17,767 bases of DNA from CAKOSP01 sp964371745 (GTDB taxonomy: Bacteria > Bacillota_I > Bacilli_A > RF39 > UBA660). Position numbers and translations under genes: made by a program. Below the pieces are notes generated by a model, which saw only the letters and a program-made list of their open reading frames with translations, was not told where the DNA came from and did no database searches. This document shows positions 6,342 through 13,709 of this stretch, one piece after another. The stretch's first letter is position 1; each line of letters starts with the position of its first letter. Location: contig CAYJNS010000017.1 in assembly GCA_964371745.1 (NCBI GenBank), forward strand, positions 1 through 17,767, given 5' to 3'.

Positions 6342-6369
6342 TTAGCAGTTATATATTGACAAGTGCTAA
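6342..6369 (+). promoter_or_regulatory. Second, degenerate CIRCE over the -35
   Basis: TTAGCAGTT (6342-6350), then 10 nt, then AAGTGCTAA (6361-6369). The right half matches eight of nine CIRCE positions (consensus GAGTGCTAA); the left half differs from TTAGCACTC at two positions. The spacer is 10 rather than 9. It covers the -35 of the hrcA promoter. Confidence 0.5.
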
Positions 6370-6384
6370 GCATACTATTATAAT
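6356..6384 (+). promoter_or_regulatory. Sigma-A promoter of the hrcA-dnaJ operon
   Basis: TTGACA (6356-6361) and TATAAT (6379-6384) with a 17-bp spacer match consensus perfectly. The predicted start, near 6391, lies inside the CIRCE element. Confidence 0.92.
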
Positions 6385-6388
6385 AGAT

Positions 6389-6415
6389 TTAGCACTTAAA
6401 GATTTATAGTGCTAA
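6389..6415 (+). promoter_or_regulatory. CIRCE operator for HrcA
   Basis: TTAGCACTT, 9 nt, TAGTGCTAA: 16 of 18 positions match the CIRCE consensus TTAGCACTC-N9-GAGTGCTAA. It lies over the transcription start and in the leader just before the hrcA RBS, so HrcA can repress the whole chaperone operon until heat or misfolding titrates its partner chaperone. Confidence 0.93.
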
Positions 6416-6429
6416 AGGTGGTGATGAAC

Positions 6430-7431
6430 ATGGAAAAAAGACAAATGCTACTTTTAAAGGAAATAGTTGAAAGTTACATTAAAGAAGTTAAACCTGTTGG
6501 TTCTAAAAGTTTATGTAATAAGTTAAAGCTTTCTTCAGCGACTATTCGTAATGAAATGAAGGTTTTAGAAGAACTTGGATTTATTGAAAAAAATCATATA
6601 TCCTCAGGAAGAATACCTTCTGAAAAAGGATATAGATATTATGTAGAATATTTAATGAAACCAGAAAATTTAACTGGAAAAGATGTATTAAAACTTCAAA
6701 CAATATTTTCTAATAAAGATTTAGTAGTTAGTGATACTATTACTAAGTGTATGGAAATAATTAGTGATTTAACTAACTATACAAGTGTTGTCTTAGGAAA
6801 AACTGCTAGTGATAATTTACTACAAGAAGTTAGAATTATTAAACTTGATGATAGGAATATAGTTGCTCTTGTATGTACGGATAAGGGAAAAGTGGAAAGT
6901 AAGAAGTTTACACTTCCGGAAGGTACAGACATAAATGAGGTTGTCAAAACAAGTGAAATTATAAATAAATTCTTAATAGGAACTCCGATTAATGATGCGA
7001 GTGAAAGATTAGAGTTTGAAATAAAGCCTATTATTATAAAAGAGATTAATCAGTATGAAACTGTATATAATATTTTTTATAAAGCGTTTAATGATTTTGT
7101 AAGTAATAATCAATCAGTCCATGTATCTGGAGCATCTAAAATTATTAGTCAACCAGAATATCAAAATGCAAGTGATATAAAAAAACTTGCTAGTAAACTG
7201 GAAGATGTAAGTATCTTAAAAAAAATAGATGATACAAAAGAAAATGATGATATAAAAATCTATATTGGTAATGAAAATAAACTCGACCCCAATCTAACGG
7301 TAGTTAAAAAGCATTATAAAGCTGGAGGAGAAGAAGGAACAATCGCAGTTATTGGACCAAAAAGAATGGATTATAAAAAAATAGTGAGTCTACTAAATTA
7401 TGTAGATGATGAACTGGAAGGGAAAAAATAA
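6430..7431 (+). CDS. hrcA: Heat-inducible transcription repressor HrcA
   Basis: Binds CIRCE as a dimer and represses chaperone operons; in known systems its folding depends on GroEL. 333 aa from the ATG at 6430, which has AGGTGGTG 6 nt upstream and yields the usual N-terminus (MEKRQMLLLKEIVESYIKEVKPVGSKSL). Earlier in-frame GTG/ATG codons at 6409-6424 overlap CIRCE and the SD. An N-terminal winged helix occupies about 1-75, with recognition helix SSATIRNEMKVLEELGFIEK and wing SSGRIPSEKGYRYYVEYL. The rest is the HrcA dimerisation/insert domain, ending in ...GEEGTIAVIGPKRMDYKKIVSLLNYV, a well-conserved close of the family. First gene of the operon and autoregulated by the CIRCE elements just upstream. 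Confidence 0.95.
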   Translation: MEKRQMLLLKEIVESYIKEVKPVGSKSLCNKLKLSSATIRNEMKVLEELGFIEKNHISSGRIPSEKGYRYYVEYLMKPENLTGKDVLKLQTIFSNKDLVVSDTITKCMEIISDLTNYTSVVLGKTASDNLLQEVRIIKLDDRNIVALVCTDKGKVESKKFTLPEGTDINEVVKTSEIINKFLIGTPINDASERLEFEIKPIIIKEINQYETVYNIFYKAFNDFVSNNQSVHVSGASKIISQPEYQNASDIKKLASKLEDVSILKKIDDTKENDDIKIYIGNENKLDPNLTVVKKHYKAGGEEGTIAVIGPKRMDYKKIVSLLNYVDDELEGKK

Positions 7432-7432
7432 C

Positions 7433-7939
7433 TTGGAAGAAAAAGAAAAGAAAGCTTCTACTAGTGTAAAAAAAGTTAAACCTAAAAAAAATGTTGAACT
7501 TGAAAAATTAAAAACTGAGCATAAAGAACTTAATGAAAAGTTTTTAAGAACGCTTGCTGAGATGCAAAATATTAAAAGAAGAAGTGAAGAAGAAATCTCA
7601 CGCATCAGAAGATATGAAAGCGAAGATATGATTGTTAAACTTTTAGATATTGTAGATGATTTTGAAAGAGCTATTACTGTTAATACAGATAATGCTGAAA
7701 TAAAAAAATATTTAGATGGTTTTGAAATGATATATGCTGCACTTATTGGTATATTATCATCTAAAAACGTTGAAGAAATAAAATGTTTACACGAAGAGTT
7801 TAATCCATCAAGCGCACAAGCAGTTTTAACTGAGGCAAGTGATGAATACGAAACAGGTATTGTTATAGATGTCCTACAAAAAGGATATACATATAACGAT
7901 AAAGTAATTAGACCGGCAATGGTTAAGGTAAGTGAATAA
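7433..7939 (+). CDS. grpE: GrpE, nucleotide-exchange factor of DnaK
   Basis: Releases ADP from DnaK and so resets its substrate-binding cycle; works as a dimer in the cytosol. 168 aa if it starts at TTG 7433, which lies 1 nt after the hrcA stop and about 10 nt after GGAAGGG (7416-7422). In-frame ATGs at 7406/7409 inside hrcA lack an SD and add an unlikely N-terminus. A charged N-terminal tail (about 1-25) is followed by a long helix (ELEKLKTEHKELNEKFLRTL onwards), the DdfERAI region, and the C-terminal beta domain. The signature near EEFNPSSAQAV has Ala where other GrpEs usually have His. It is translationally coupled to hrcA. Confidence 0.93.
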   Translation: MEEKEKKASTSVKKVKPKKNVELEKLKTEHKELNEKFLRTLAEMQNIKRRSEEEISRIRRYESEDMIVKLLDIVDDFERAITVNTDNAEIKKYLDGFEMIYAALIGILSSKNVEEIKCLHEEFNPSSAQAVLTEASDEYETGIVIDVLQKGYTYNDKVIRPAMVKVSE

Positions 7940-7965
7940 AAAAAGAAAGAGAGAGATAAAAAATT

Positions 7966-9789
7966 ATGAGTAAAATTATAGGAATAGATTTAGGTACAAC
8001 TAACTCTTGTGTTAGTGTACGTGAAGGAAATGATACGGTAGTAATACCAAATGCAGAAGGAAATAGAACAACTCCATCTGTAGTTGCCTTTAAAGGTGAA
8101 GAAGTATTAGTTGGGGAAACTGCTAAAAGACAAGCAGTAACTAATGTTAAAAATACAGTGTCTTCAATTAAAAGACACATGGGTACTGATTATAAAGTGG
8201 AAATTGATGGAAAGAAATTTACTCCACAGGAAATTAGTGCTAAAGTTTTAGGAAAATTAAAAGCAGATGCTGAGGCTTATTTAGGTTCACCAGTAACTAA
8301 AGCTGTTATTACAGTTCCAGCATATTTTAATGATGCTGAGCGTCAAGCTACAAAAGATGCTGGTAAAATTGCAGGACTAGAAGTAGAAAGAATTATAAAT
8401 GAACCAACTGCTGCAGCTTTAGCATATGGAATGGATAAACAAGATAAACACCAAACTATATTAGTATATGACCTTGGTGGTGGTACGTTTGATGTATCTA
8501 TCTTAGATTTAGGTGATGGAGTATTTGAAGTGTTATCTACAAGTGGTAATAATAAACTTGGTGGAGATGACTTTGATAAAAAAATCGTTGAACATTTAGT
8601 TTCTGAATTTAAAAAAGAACATGGAACTGATTTATCAAAAGATCCAATAGCAATGCAAAGATTTGCTGATGCTGCTGAAAAAGCTAAAAAAGAGTTATCA
8701 AGTACTACTACAACACAAATTAGTTTACCATTCTTAACTCAAGTAGATGGTAATCCAGTACATATGGATTTAAACCTATCTAGAGCTAAGTTTGAAAGTT
8801 TATGTAAAGATTTATTTGATTCAACACTAGACGCTGTTAAAACTGCTTTAAAAGATGCTAAGTTAGATAAAAAAGAAATAAACAAAATTATATTAGTTGG
8901 AGGATCTACAAGAATACCTTATATCCAAGAATTAGTTAAAAAAGAACTTGGTCAAGAACCATCAAAAGGAGTTAATCCTGATGAAGTTGTTGCAATGGGT
9001 GCAGCTATCCAAGGGGGAGTATTAACTGGTGAAGTTGATGATATAGTACTATTAGATGTTACACCTTTATCTTTAGGACTTGAAACTATGGGTAATGTAA
9101 TGACTGTATTAATACCTAAAAATACAACAATACCAACAAGTAAAAGTCAAGTATTCTCAACTGCTGTTGATAATCAACCTGCAGTAGATGTGCACGTACT
9201 TCAAGGTGAAAGACCTATGGCTGCTGATAATAAAACATTAGGTAATTTCCAATTATCAAATATTTTACCAGCAAGAAGAGGAGTACCACAAATTGAAGTT
9301 ACATTTGATATTGATGCAAATGGTATAGTAAATGTTAAAGCAAAAGACTTAGGAACTAATAAAGAGCAATCTATTACAATTACTGCATCAACTAATTTAT
9401 CAGAAGAAGAAATTGAAAGAATGGTTAAAGAAGCTGAAGCTAATAAAGAAGCTGATGAAAAGAAAAAAGAAGAAGCTGGAGTTAGAAACGAAGCTGATAG
9501 CGCAGTATTTACTACTGAAAAAGCATTAGAAGATCTAGGTGATAAAGTTACTGAAGATGAGAAAAAAAGTGCTACTGAAAAAATAGATGAACTTAAAAAA
9601 GCTATGGAAGGAACCGATATTGAAGATATCAAGAAAAAAACTGAAGAGCTTAATAAGTTAGCTATGGATTTAGCTGCTAAAGTTTATGAAGAAGCTGCTA
9701 AAAATGCTGCACCTGCTGAAGGGGATACTCCTTCAGAAAATGCAAAAACTGAAGATACAGTTGAAGAAGCAAAATTTGAAGAAAAATAA
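7966..9789 (+). CDS. dnaK: Molecular chaperone DnaK (Hsp70)
   Basis: ATP-driven chaperone that binds exposed hydrophobic segments, with DnaJ stimulating its ATPase and GrpE exchanging nucleotide. 607 aa, a usual Firmicute length. ATPase domain: GIDLGTTNSCVSV (5-17), VPAYFNDAERQATKDAG, NEPTAAALAYG, VYDLGGGTFDVSIL and LVGGSTRIPYIQELV. The interdomain linker DIVLLDVTPLSLG leads to the beta substrate-binding domain (about 370-480), then a helical lid. The tail is Ala/Glu-rich and ends TVEEAKFEEK, a variant of the usual EEVDAEFEE-type end. The start has a purine-rich SD (AGAGAGA) rather than a clean AGGAGG. Followed by a hairpin at 9793-9817 without a T-run. Confidence 0.98.
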   Translation: MSKIIGIDLGTTNSCVSVREGNDTVVIPNAEGNRTTPSVVAFKGEEVLVGETAKRQAVTNVKNTVSSIKRHMGTDYKVEIDGKKFTPQEISAKVLGKLKADAEAYLGSPVTKAVITVPAYFNDAERQATKDAGKIAGLEVERIINEPTAAALAYGMDKQDKHQTILVYDLGGGTFDVSILDLGDGVFEVLSTSGNNKLGGDDFDKKIVEHLVSEFKKEHGTDLSKDPIAMQRFADAAEKAKKELSSTTTTQISLPFLTQVDGNPVHMDLNLSRAKFESLCKDLFDSTLDAVKTALKDAKLDKKEINKIILVGGSTRIPYIQELVKKELGQEPSKGVNPDEVVAMGAAIQGGVLTGEVDDIVLLDVTPLSLGLETMGNVMTVLIPKNTTIPTSKSQVFSTAVDNQPAVDVHVLQGERPMAADNKTLGNFQLSNILPARRGVPQIEVTFDIDANGIVNVKAKDLGTNKEQSITITASTNLSEEEIERMVKEAEANKEADEKKKEEAGVRNEADSAVFTTEKALEDLGDKVTEDEKKSATEKIDELKKAMEGTDIEDIKKKTEELNKLAMDLAAKVYEEAAKNAAPAEGDTPSENAKTEDTVEEAKFEEK

Positions 9790-9792
9790 TTA

Positions 9793-9817
9793 AAAGGTTG
9801 TATTATCTACAACCTTT
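9793..9817 (+). promoter_or_regulatory. mRNA hairpin after dnaK
   Basis: A perfect 9-bp stem AAAGGTTGT/ACAACCTTT with a 7-nt loop lies 3 nt after the dnaK stop. It is followed by CTATAGTG rather than a U-tract. It is more likely a processing or 3'-stability hairpin, or a leaky terminator, than a full stop, since pepF and dnaJ downstream have no evident promoter of their own. Confidence 0.55.
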
Positions 9818-9843
9818 CTATAGTGAAAGGGTAAAAAATTGTT

Positions 9844-10683
9844 ATGGATAACATAATGGATATTTTAATTGATTATACAAATCAAAAAAAACTTTTTGAT
9901 GAAGAAACAATAGTTGAAATGGCCAATATACTTAAAAGTTATTATGATGTATCAAATTATGTCAAAGCTATAATTTTTGATAAAGAAGAAAAAGATTTTG
10001 CTTATTATAATGGCGATAATTTAATAATGGGATTTAATTTAGAAAATTGTCAACTATTTATAAATACTATACCAGAAAATAATGTTTTAGAAAGAAATTT
10101 AATATATATAGAGATATTATTTCATGAGTTCGAGCACGTTTTAAATGACAAAAAATGTGATACCCCAAATGAGGAGTTGACACCTTTTGAATGTGTTGAA
10201 AAAGATTTGCTGACATTTGAAAGAGATTATAGAATAAATTTTCTTCCATATAACGTAAAAACAGATTTTATGAGATATACATATGAAGAAAGAAGTGCAT
10301 ACTTAAATTCCATAGAGAAAGTAACTGAGTTATTAGAAAAAATGAATTGCATAGAATTAATGGAAATTTATACATTGAAATATATGAACACATTTTTAGA
10401 AAGATATGAGTTTTTAACTATTAATAACCAAAATTTACCTATTTCTCCAATAGTGCATTTTTACGAGCGTTTTAATAAAGATGAATTTGCTAAAAAATAT
10501 TGGTGGTATGATGAAAATCCAGAAAAATGTTTAAAAAAATGTTCTAAAGTTTTTTCTTTTAATGATAGGATGTATTTTGGTTTCCCAATTTCTCCAAAAG
10601 AATTAAAAATACCACAAGAAAATAGAGAGATTCAAGTTTTAAAAGTAAAAGAGAAAGAGGAAAGTTATTGTGAAAAAAAATGA
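9844..10683 (+). CDS. Putative zinc metallopeptidase-like protein (HEXXH)
   Basis: A 279-aa protein I cannot assign to a named family. It carries a clear zincin motif in a hydrophobic helix, ILFHEFEHVLND (91-102), with His94, Glu95 and His98. About 50 residues on, YEERSAYLNSIEKV (147-160) could give the third ligand in the EXXA pattern (Glu149) used by gluzincins and ImmA/IrrE-type proteins. The region around YYDVSNYVKAIIFD..FAYYNGDNLIMGFN looks like a beta-sheet lobe before the active helix. No signal peptide or membrane helix, so cytosolic. It has GTGAAAGGG about 12 nt upstream and overlaps the pepF start by 14 nt, so the two are coupled. It is the only gene here ending in TGA (followed directly by TAA in the same frame). 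The substrate is unknown; its place between dnaK and pepF suggests a stress or proteolysis role. Confidence 0.75.
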   Translation: MDNIMDILIDYTNQKKLFDEETIVEMANILKSYYDVSNYVKAIIFDKEEKDFAYYNGDNLIMGFNLENCQLFINTIPENNVLERNLIYIEILFHEFEHVLNDKKCDTPNEELTPFECVEKDLLTFERDYRINFLPYNVKTDFMRYTYEERSAYLNSIEKVTELLEKMNCIELMEIYTLKYMNTFLERYEFLTINNQNLPISPIVHFYERFNKDEFAKKYWWYDENPEKCLKKCSKVFSFNDRMYFGFPISPKELKIPQENREIQVLKVKEKEESYCEKK

Positions 10684-12463
10684 TAAAAAATTAAAAATAG
10701 ATTTATCTGATATATATGAAAGTGAAGATTTATTTTTAAAAGAATGCATAGAAGTAGAAAAAAATATTAATAAAATTAAAAAATTTCAAAATCATGTTCT
10801 TGATAGTTCTGATAAACTTTTGGAAGCATTAAATTTAGATAAAGAAATATCTGTTATTTTAGAGAAGTTATATATTTATGCGCATATTAATAATGATATT
10901 GATTTAAGTATTCCTAAATGGAATGAAAATTTAGGAAAGGTATTACTTCTATTTAATAAATATTCTGAAAATGCAGCATATTTTATTCCAGAACTTTTAG
11001 AAAAAGATTATAAACTAATAAAAGAATATATTACTAGTAATAAAGAATTAAAAGAATATGAACTTAATTTAAAAGAAATATTTAGAACTAAAAAACATAT
11101 TTTATCTAAAATTGAAGAGCAAATTTTAGCAACTCTTGGTGATGCTTTTAGAGTGCCAGGGGATGCTATATCAAAATTAACTGATGTAGATGTAACTTAT
11201 GGAGATATTACTTTAGAAGATGGTAGTACAGTAACTATAACTAATAGTAATTTTATTATATATTTAGAAAGCAAGAATAGAGATATTAGAAAACAAACCT
11301 TTAATGCTATTTATAATGGGTTAAAAGGTATATCTCATACATCAAGTGTGCTTTTAGCAGGAGAAGTAAGAAATGCTAATGTAAGAGCAAAATTAAGAAA
11401 GTATTCTTCAGCTCTTGATGCATCACTTGATAGTAATAATATTAATACTAATATTTATGATGTATTAATAAAATCAGTTAGAAAAAAACTTCCACTTTTA
11501 CAAAAACAGTGGGATGTAAGAAAAAATATATTAGGATTAGAAAAACTTGAAATATATGATACTTATGTACCTTTAATTGAAAAGTTTGATAAAGAGTACT
11601 CTTTTGATGAGGCTAGAGATATGATTCAAACATCTCTTTTAGGACTTGGGACTGAGTATTCACACGTTATAAATGATTTCTTTTCTAAAGGATGGATGGA
11701 TGTAAATCCAGGTGATAATAAAAGAACTGGAGCATACTGCACATGTGCTTATGCTGCGCATCCTTATGTATTTTTAAATTACAAAGGCAAGTATAATGAT
11801 GTGTCTACTATTACCCATGAACTAGGACATGCACTTCATTATCACTTTGCTAAAGAAAATAACACATTTACAAATTATAACTATTCTATATTTGTGGCAG
11901 AAGTAGCATCGCAAGTTAATGAAATACTTTTATTTAAACATCTATTTGATAAAAGTAATGATTTAGATGAAAAATTATTTTTACTTGATAACTCACTTAA
12001 AGGGTTTAAAGCTACAATTGTAAGACAAACTATGTTTGCTGAATATGAAAAGGCTATTCATGAGCTTGATCAAAAAGGAACTATTTTAACAGATGAAGTT
12101 TTAAATGAAGTATATTTAAAACTTAATAAAGATTATTATGGTAAGAATGTATTTGTAGATGATTTAATTAAATATGAATGGATTAGAATATCACACTTCT
12201 TTTATAACTTTTATGTATATCAGTATTCAACAGGTTATATAGCAGCGCTTATAATTGCTGAAGATATTTGGAATAAAAAAGAAGGTGCACTTGATAAATA
12301 TTTAGAGTTTTTAAAACTAGGATCAACAAAAGATCCGGTAGAATCTTTAAAAGTTGCAGGAGTAGATATTACTAGTGCTAAAGTTTATAATAATGCATTT
12401 AAAGTTTTTGAAAAAACATTAGATGAATTTGAAAAATTATATAATAGTAAGGAAGAAAAATAA
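10670..12463 (+). CDS. pepF: Oligoendopeptidase F (M3B family)
   Basis: Cytosolic zinc peptidase that cuts short oligopeptides, used in peptide recycling. 597 aa, full length for PepF. The start is GTG 10670 inside the end of the upstream gene, with GAGGAAAG about 6 nt upstream. An N-terminal helical region is followed by the M3 catalytic domain: GAYCTCAYAAHPYVFLNYKG (354-373), STITHELGHALHYHFA (379-394) with His383, Glu384 and His387, and VAEVASQVNEILL (409-421) with the third ligand Glu411. The C-terminal YQYSTGYIAALIIAEDIW and SLKVAGVDITS blocks are also typical. It lies 3 nt before dnaJ and is part of the CIRCE-regulated operon. pepF between dnaK and dnaJ is not the textbook order. Confidence 0.94.
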   Translation: MKKNDKKLKIDLSDIYESEDLFLKECIEVEKNINKIKKFQNHVLDSSDKLLEALNLDKEISVILEKLYIYAHINNDIDLSIPKWNENLGKVLLLFNKYSENAAYFIPELLEKDYKLIKEYITSNKELKEYELNLKEIFRTKKHILSKIEEQILATLGDAFRVPGDAISKLTDVDVTYGDITLEDGSTVTITNSNFIIYLESKNRDIRKQTFNAIYNGLKGISHTSSVLLAGEVRNANVRAKLRKYSSALDASLDSNNINTNIYDVLIKSVRKKLPLLQKQWDVRKNILGLEKLEIYDTYVPLIEKFDKEYSFDEARDMIQTSLLGLGTEYSHVINDFFSKGWMDVNPGDNKRTGAYCTCAYAAHPYVFLNYKGKYNDVSTITHELGHALHYHFAKENNTFTNYNYSIFVAEVASQVNEILLFKHLFDKSNDLDEKLFLLDNSLKGFKATIVRQTMFAEYEKAIHELDQKGTILTDEVLNEVYLKLNKDYYGKNVFVDDLIKYEWIRISHFFYNFYVYQYSTGYIAALIIAEDIWNKKEGALDKYLEFLKLGSTKDPVESLKVAGVDITSAKVYNNAFKVFEKTLDEFEKLYNSKEEK

Positions 12464-12466
12464 AAA

Positions 12467-13579
12467 ATGAGTAAAAAAGATTATTACAAAACACTTGGAG
12501 TCGATAAAAATGCAAGTGATCAAGAAATAAAATCAGCTTTTAGAAAGCTTGCTAAGGAGTATCATCCAGATAAAAATAAAGATGCAGGAGCGGAGGCTAA
12601 ATTTAAAGAAATAGGTGAGGCCTATGCAGTGCTTTCTGACGAAACTAAAAGAAGACAGTATGATCAATTTGGAACAGCTGACTTTAATGGTGCTGGAGGT
12701 TATGGCGGAGGATTTAATCCTGGTGATATAGATTTAGATTCAATTCTTAGAGATTTCTTTGGTGGAGGTTTTTCAGGTTTTGGTGGAGGATTTGGTTCAC
12801 AAGGAAGAAAATCTTCAGCAAGACGTGGAAATGATATGAGAATAGCAATTAATTTATCTTTTGAAGAAGCAGTATTTGGTTGTAAAAAAGATTTAAAATT
12901 AGATTTAGATGATAACTGTGAAAAATGTGATGGTAAAGGTGGTCATGGAGAAAGTACATGTTCAACTTGTGGAGGCGCTGGTAAAGTTATAGCAGAGCAA
13001 GCAACTCTTTTTGGAATGATGCAAACACAAAAAACTTGTCCAACATGTAAAGGTGCTGGTAAATCATATGAAAGTAAATGTACATCTTGCAAAGGAACTG
13101 GTAGAGTTACTAAAGAAAAAACTATCACAGTAGATATACCTGAAGGTATTGATGAAGGACATGAACTTAGAATCAGTGGTAAAGGTGAAAGAGGATATAA
13201 TGGTGGGCCTAACGGAGATATTTATTTAGTATTCCATGTAAAAGAGCATCCACTATTTGAAAGAGATGGAACGGATATTTACTTAGAAGTACCAGTTACT
13301 ATAACTGATGCTGTATTAGGCGCAAAAATAGAAATACCAACACTTAATGGTAATGTATATTTAAGTATTGATCCAGGAACTCAAAACTATACTAAATTAA
13401 AACTTAAAGGTAAAGGTATTAAACATATTAGATCATCATCAAAAGGTGATATGTACGCTGTAATAAATATTATTACACCAACTAAGTTATCTAAAAAACA
13501 AAAAGATTTATTCAAAGATTTATCTAAAACAGATTTAGATGATTCTAAAGAATTTAAACATTTTAATAAATATCTATAA
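12467..13579 (+). CDS. dnaJ: Chaperone protein DnaJ (Hsp40, type I)
   Basis: Delivers unfolded proteins to DnaK and stimulates its ATPase. 370 aa with the full type I layout: J domain (1-70) with HPD at 33-35, a Gly/Phe-rich linker (about 75-120), and a zinc-binding domain with four CXXCXGXG units (CEKCDGKG, CSTCGGAG, CPTCKGAG, CTSCKGTG). Two beta domains follow, containing IPEGIDEGHELRISGKGERG-like sequence and GPNGDIYLVFHVKEH. The C-terminus reads KHFNKYL. GGAAG lies 11-13 nt upstream of the ATG, and only 3 nt separate it from pepF. Last gene of the heat-shock operon. Its final codons recur downstream as part of a duplicated segment (see 14265-14382). Confidence 0.97.
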   Translation: MSKKDYYKTLGVDKNASDQEIKSAFRKLAKEYHPDKNKDAGAEAKFKEIGEAYAVLSDETKRRQYDQFGTADFNGAGGYGGGFNPGDIDLDSILRDFFGGGFSGFGGGFGSQGRKSSARRGNDMRIAINLSFEEAVFGCKKDLKLDLDDNCEKCDGKGGHGESTCSTCGGAGKVIAEQATLFGMMQTQKTCPTCKGAGKSYESKCTSCKGTGRVTKEKTITVDIPEGIDEGHELRISGKGERGYNGGPNGDIYLVFHVKEHPLFERDGTDIYLEVPVTITDAVLGAKIEIPTLNGNVYLSIDPGTQNYTKLKLKGKGIKHIRSSSKGDMYAVINIITPTKLSKKQKDLFKDLSKTDLDDSKEFKHFNKYL

Positions 13580-13617
13580 AAAAGTTTTGCGGTTATAACC
13601 GTAAAACTTTTATTTTT
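13580..13617 (+). terminator. Terminator of the heat-shock operon
   Basis: A 13-bp stem AAAAGTTTTGCGG/CCGTAAAACTTTT with one G-U pair and a 6-nt TTATAA loop starts at the dnaJ stop codon and is followed by a T-rich tail (TATTTTTCTC). Confidence 0.9.
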
Positions 13618-13623
13618 CTCTAC

Positions 13624-13645
13624 TTTTGCGGTTATAACCGCAAAA
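13624..13645. repeat. Second, perfect 22-bp palindrome
   Basis: The arms TTTTGCGG and CCGCAAAA around TTATAA make a perfect palindrome with the same core (GCGGTTATAACCG) as the terminator just upstream. No T-run follows on the plus strand; on the minus strand it would be followed by GTAGAG. It may be a duplicated terminator arm, an intergenic palindromic repeat or a protein-binding site. Confidence 0.8.
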
Positions 13646-13678
13646 CAATAAATAATTCTAGGAATTTACTCTATTTAT

Positions 13679-13687
13679 TGTTATAAT
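13679..13687 (+). promoter_or_regulatory. Extended -10 promoter of the ITPase-like gene
   Basis: TGTTATAAT (TG plus a perfect TATAAT at 13682-13687), without a good -35. The AGGAG ribosome site follows about 10 nt later, so the leader is very short. Confidence 0.6.
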
Positions 13688-13709
13688 AACTTTATTAGGA
13701 GTTGATATT

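Larger units (their letters stand above)
13555..13709 (+). repeat. Duplicated segment, copy A (dnaJ tail, palindromes, promoter, RBS)
   Basis: This stretch, from the last eight dnaJ codons to the start codon of the ITPase-like gene, recurs in shortened form at 14265-14382. The first about 46 nt match with only 4 differences. The 29 nt ending at the AGGAG ribosome site are identical. Between them copy A has two palindromes where copy B has one degenerate one. Confidence 0.85.

Noticed and set aside
7406..7435. An ATG start for grpE inside the end of hrcA
   Set aside because: No SD precedes it and the extra residues do not look like a GrpE N-terminus; TTG 7433 has GGAAGGG upstream.
9201..9632. 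A 143-codon open frame on the minus strand inside dnaK
   Set aside because: It is antisense to an unmistakable dnaK and its Ser/Phe-rich composition is what A-rich coding DNA gives on the opposite strand.
10681..10686. TGA read as Trp (Mycoplasma-type code)
   Set aside because: Trp positions across all genes use TGG only, no gene has in-frame TGA, and the single TGA ends a gene and is followed at once by TAA.
12943..13128. A minus-strand open frame opposite the DnaJ zinc domain
   Set aside because: It is created by the repeated CXXCXGXG codons read in antisense; no RBS and no recognisable product.
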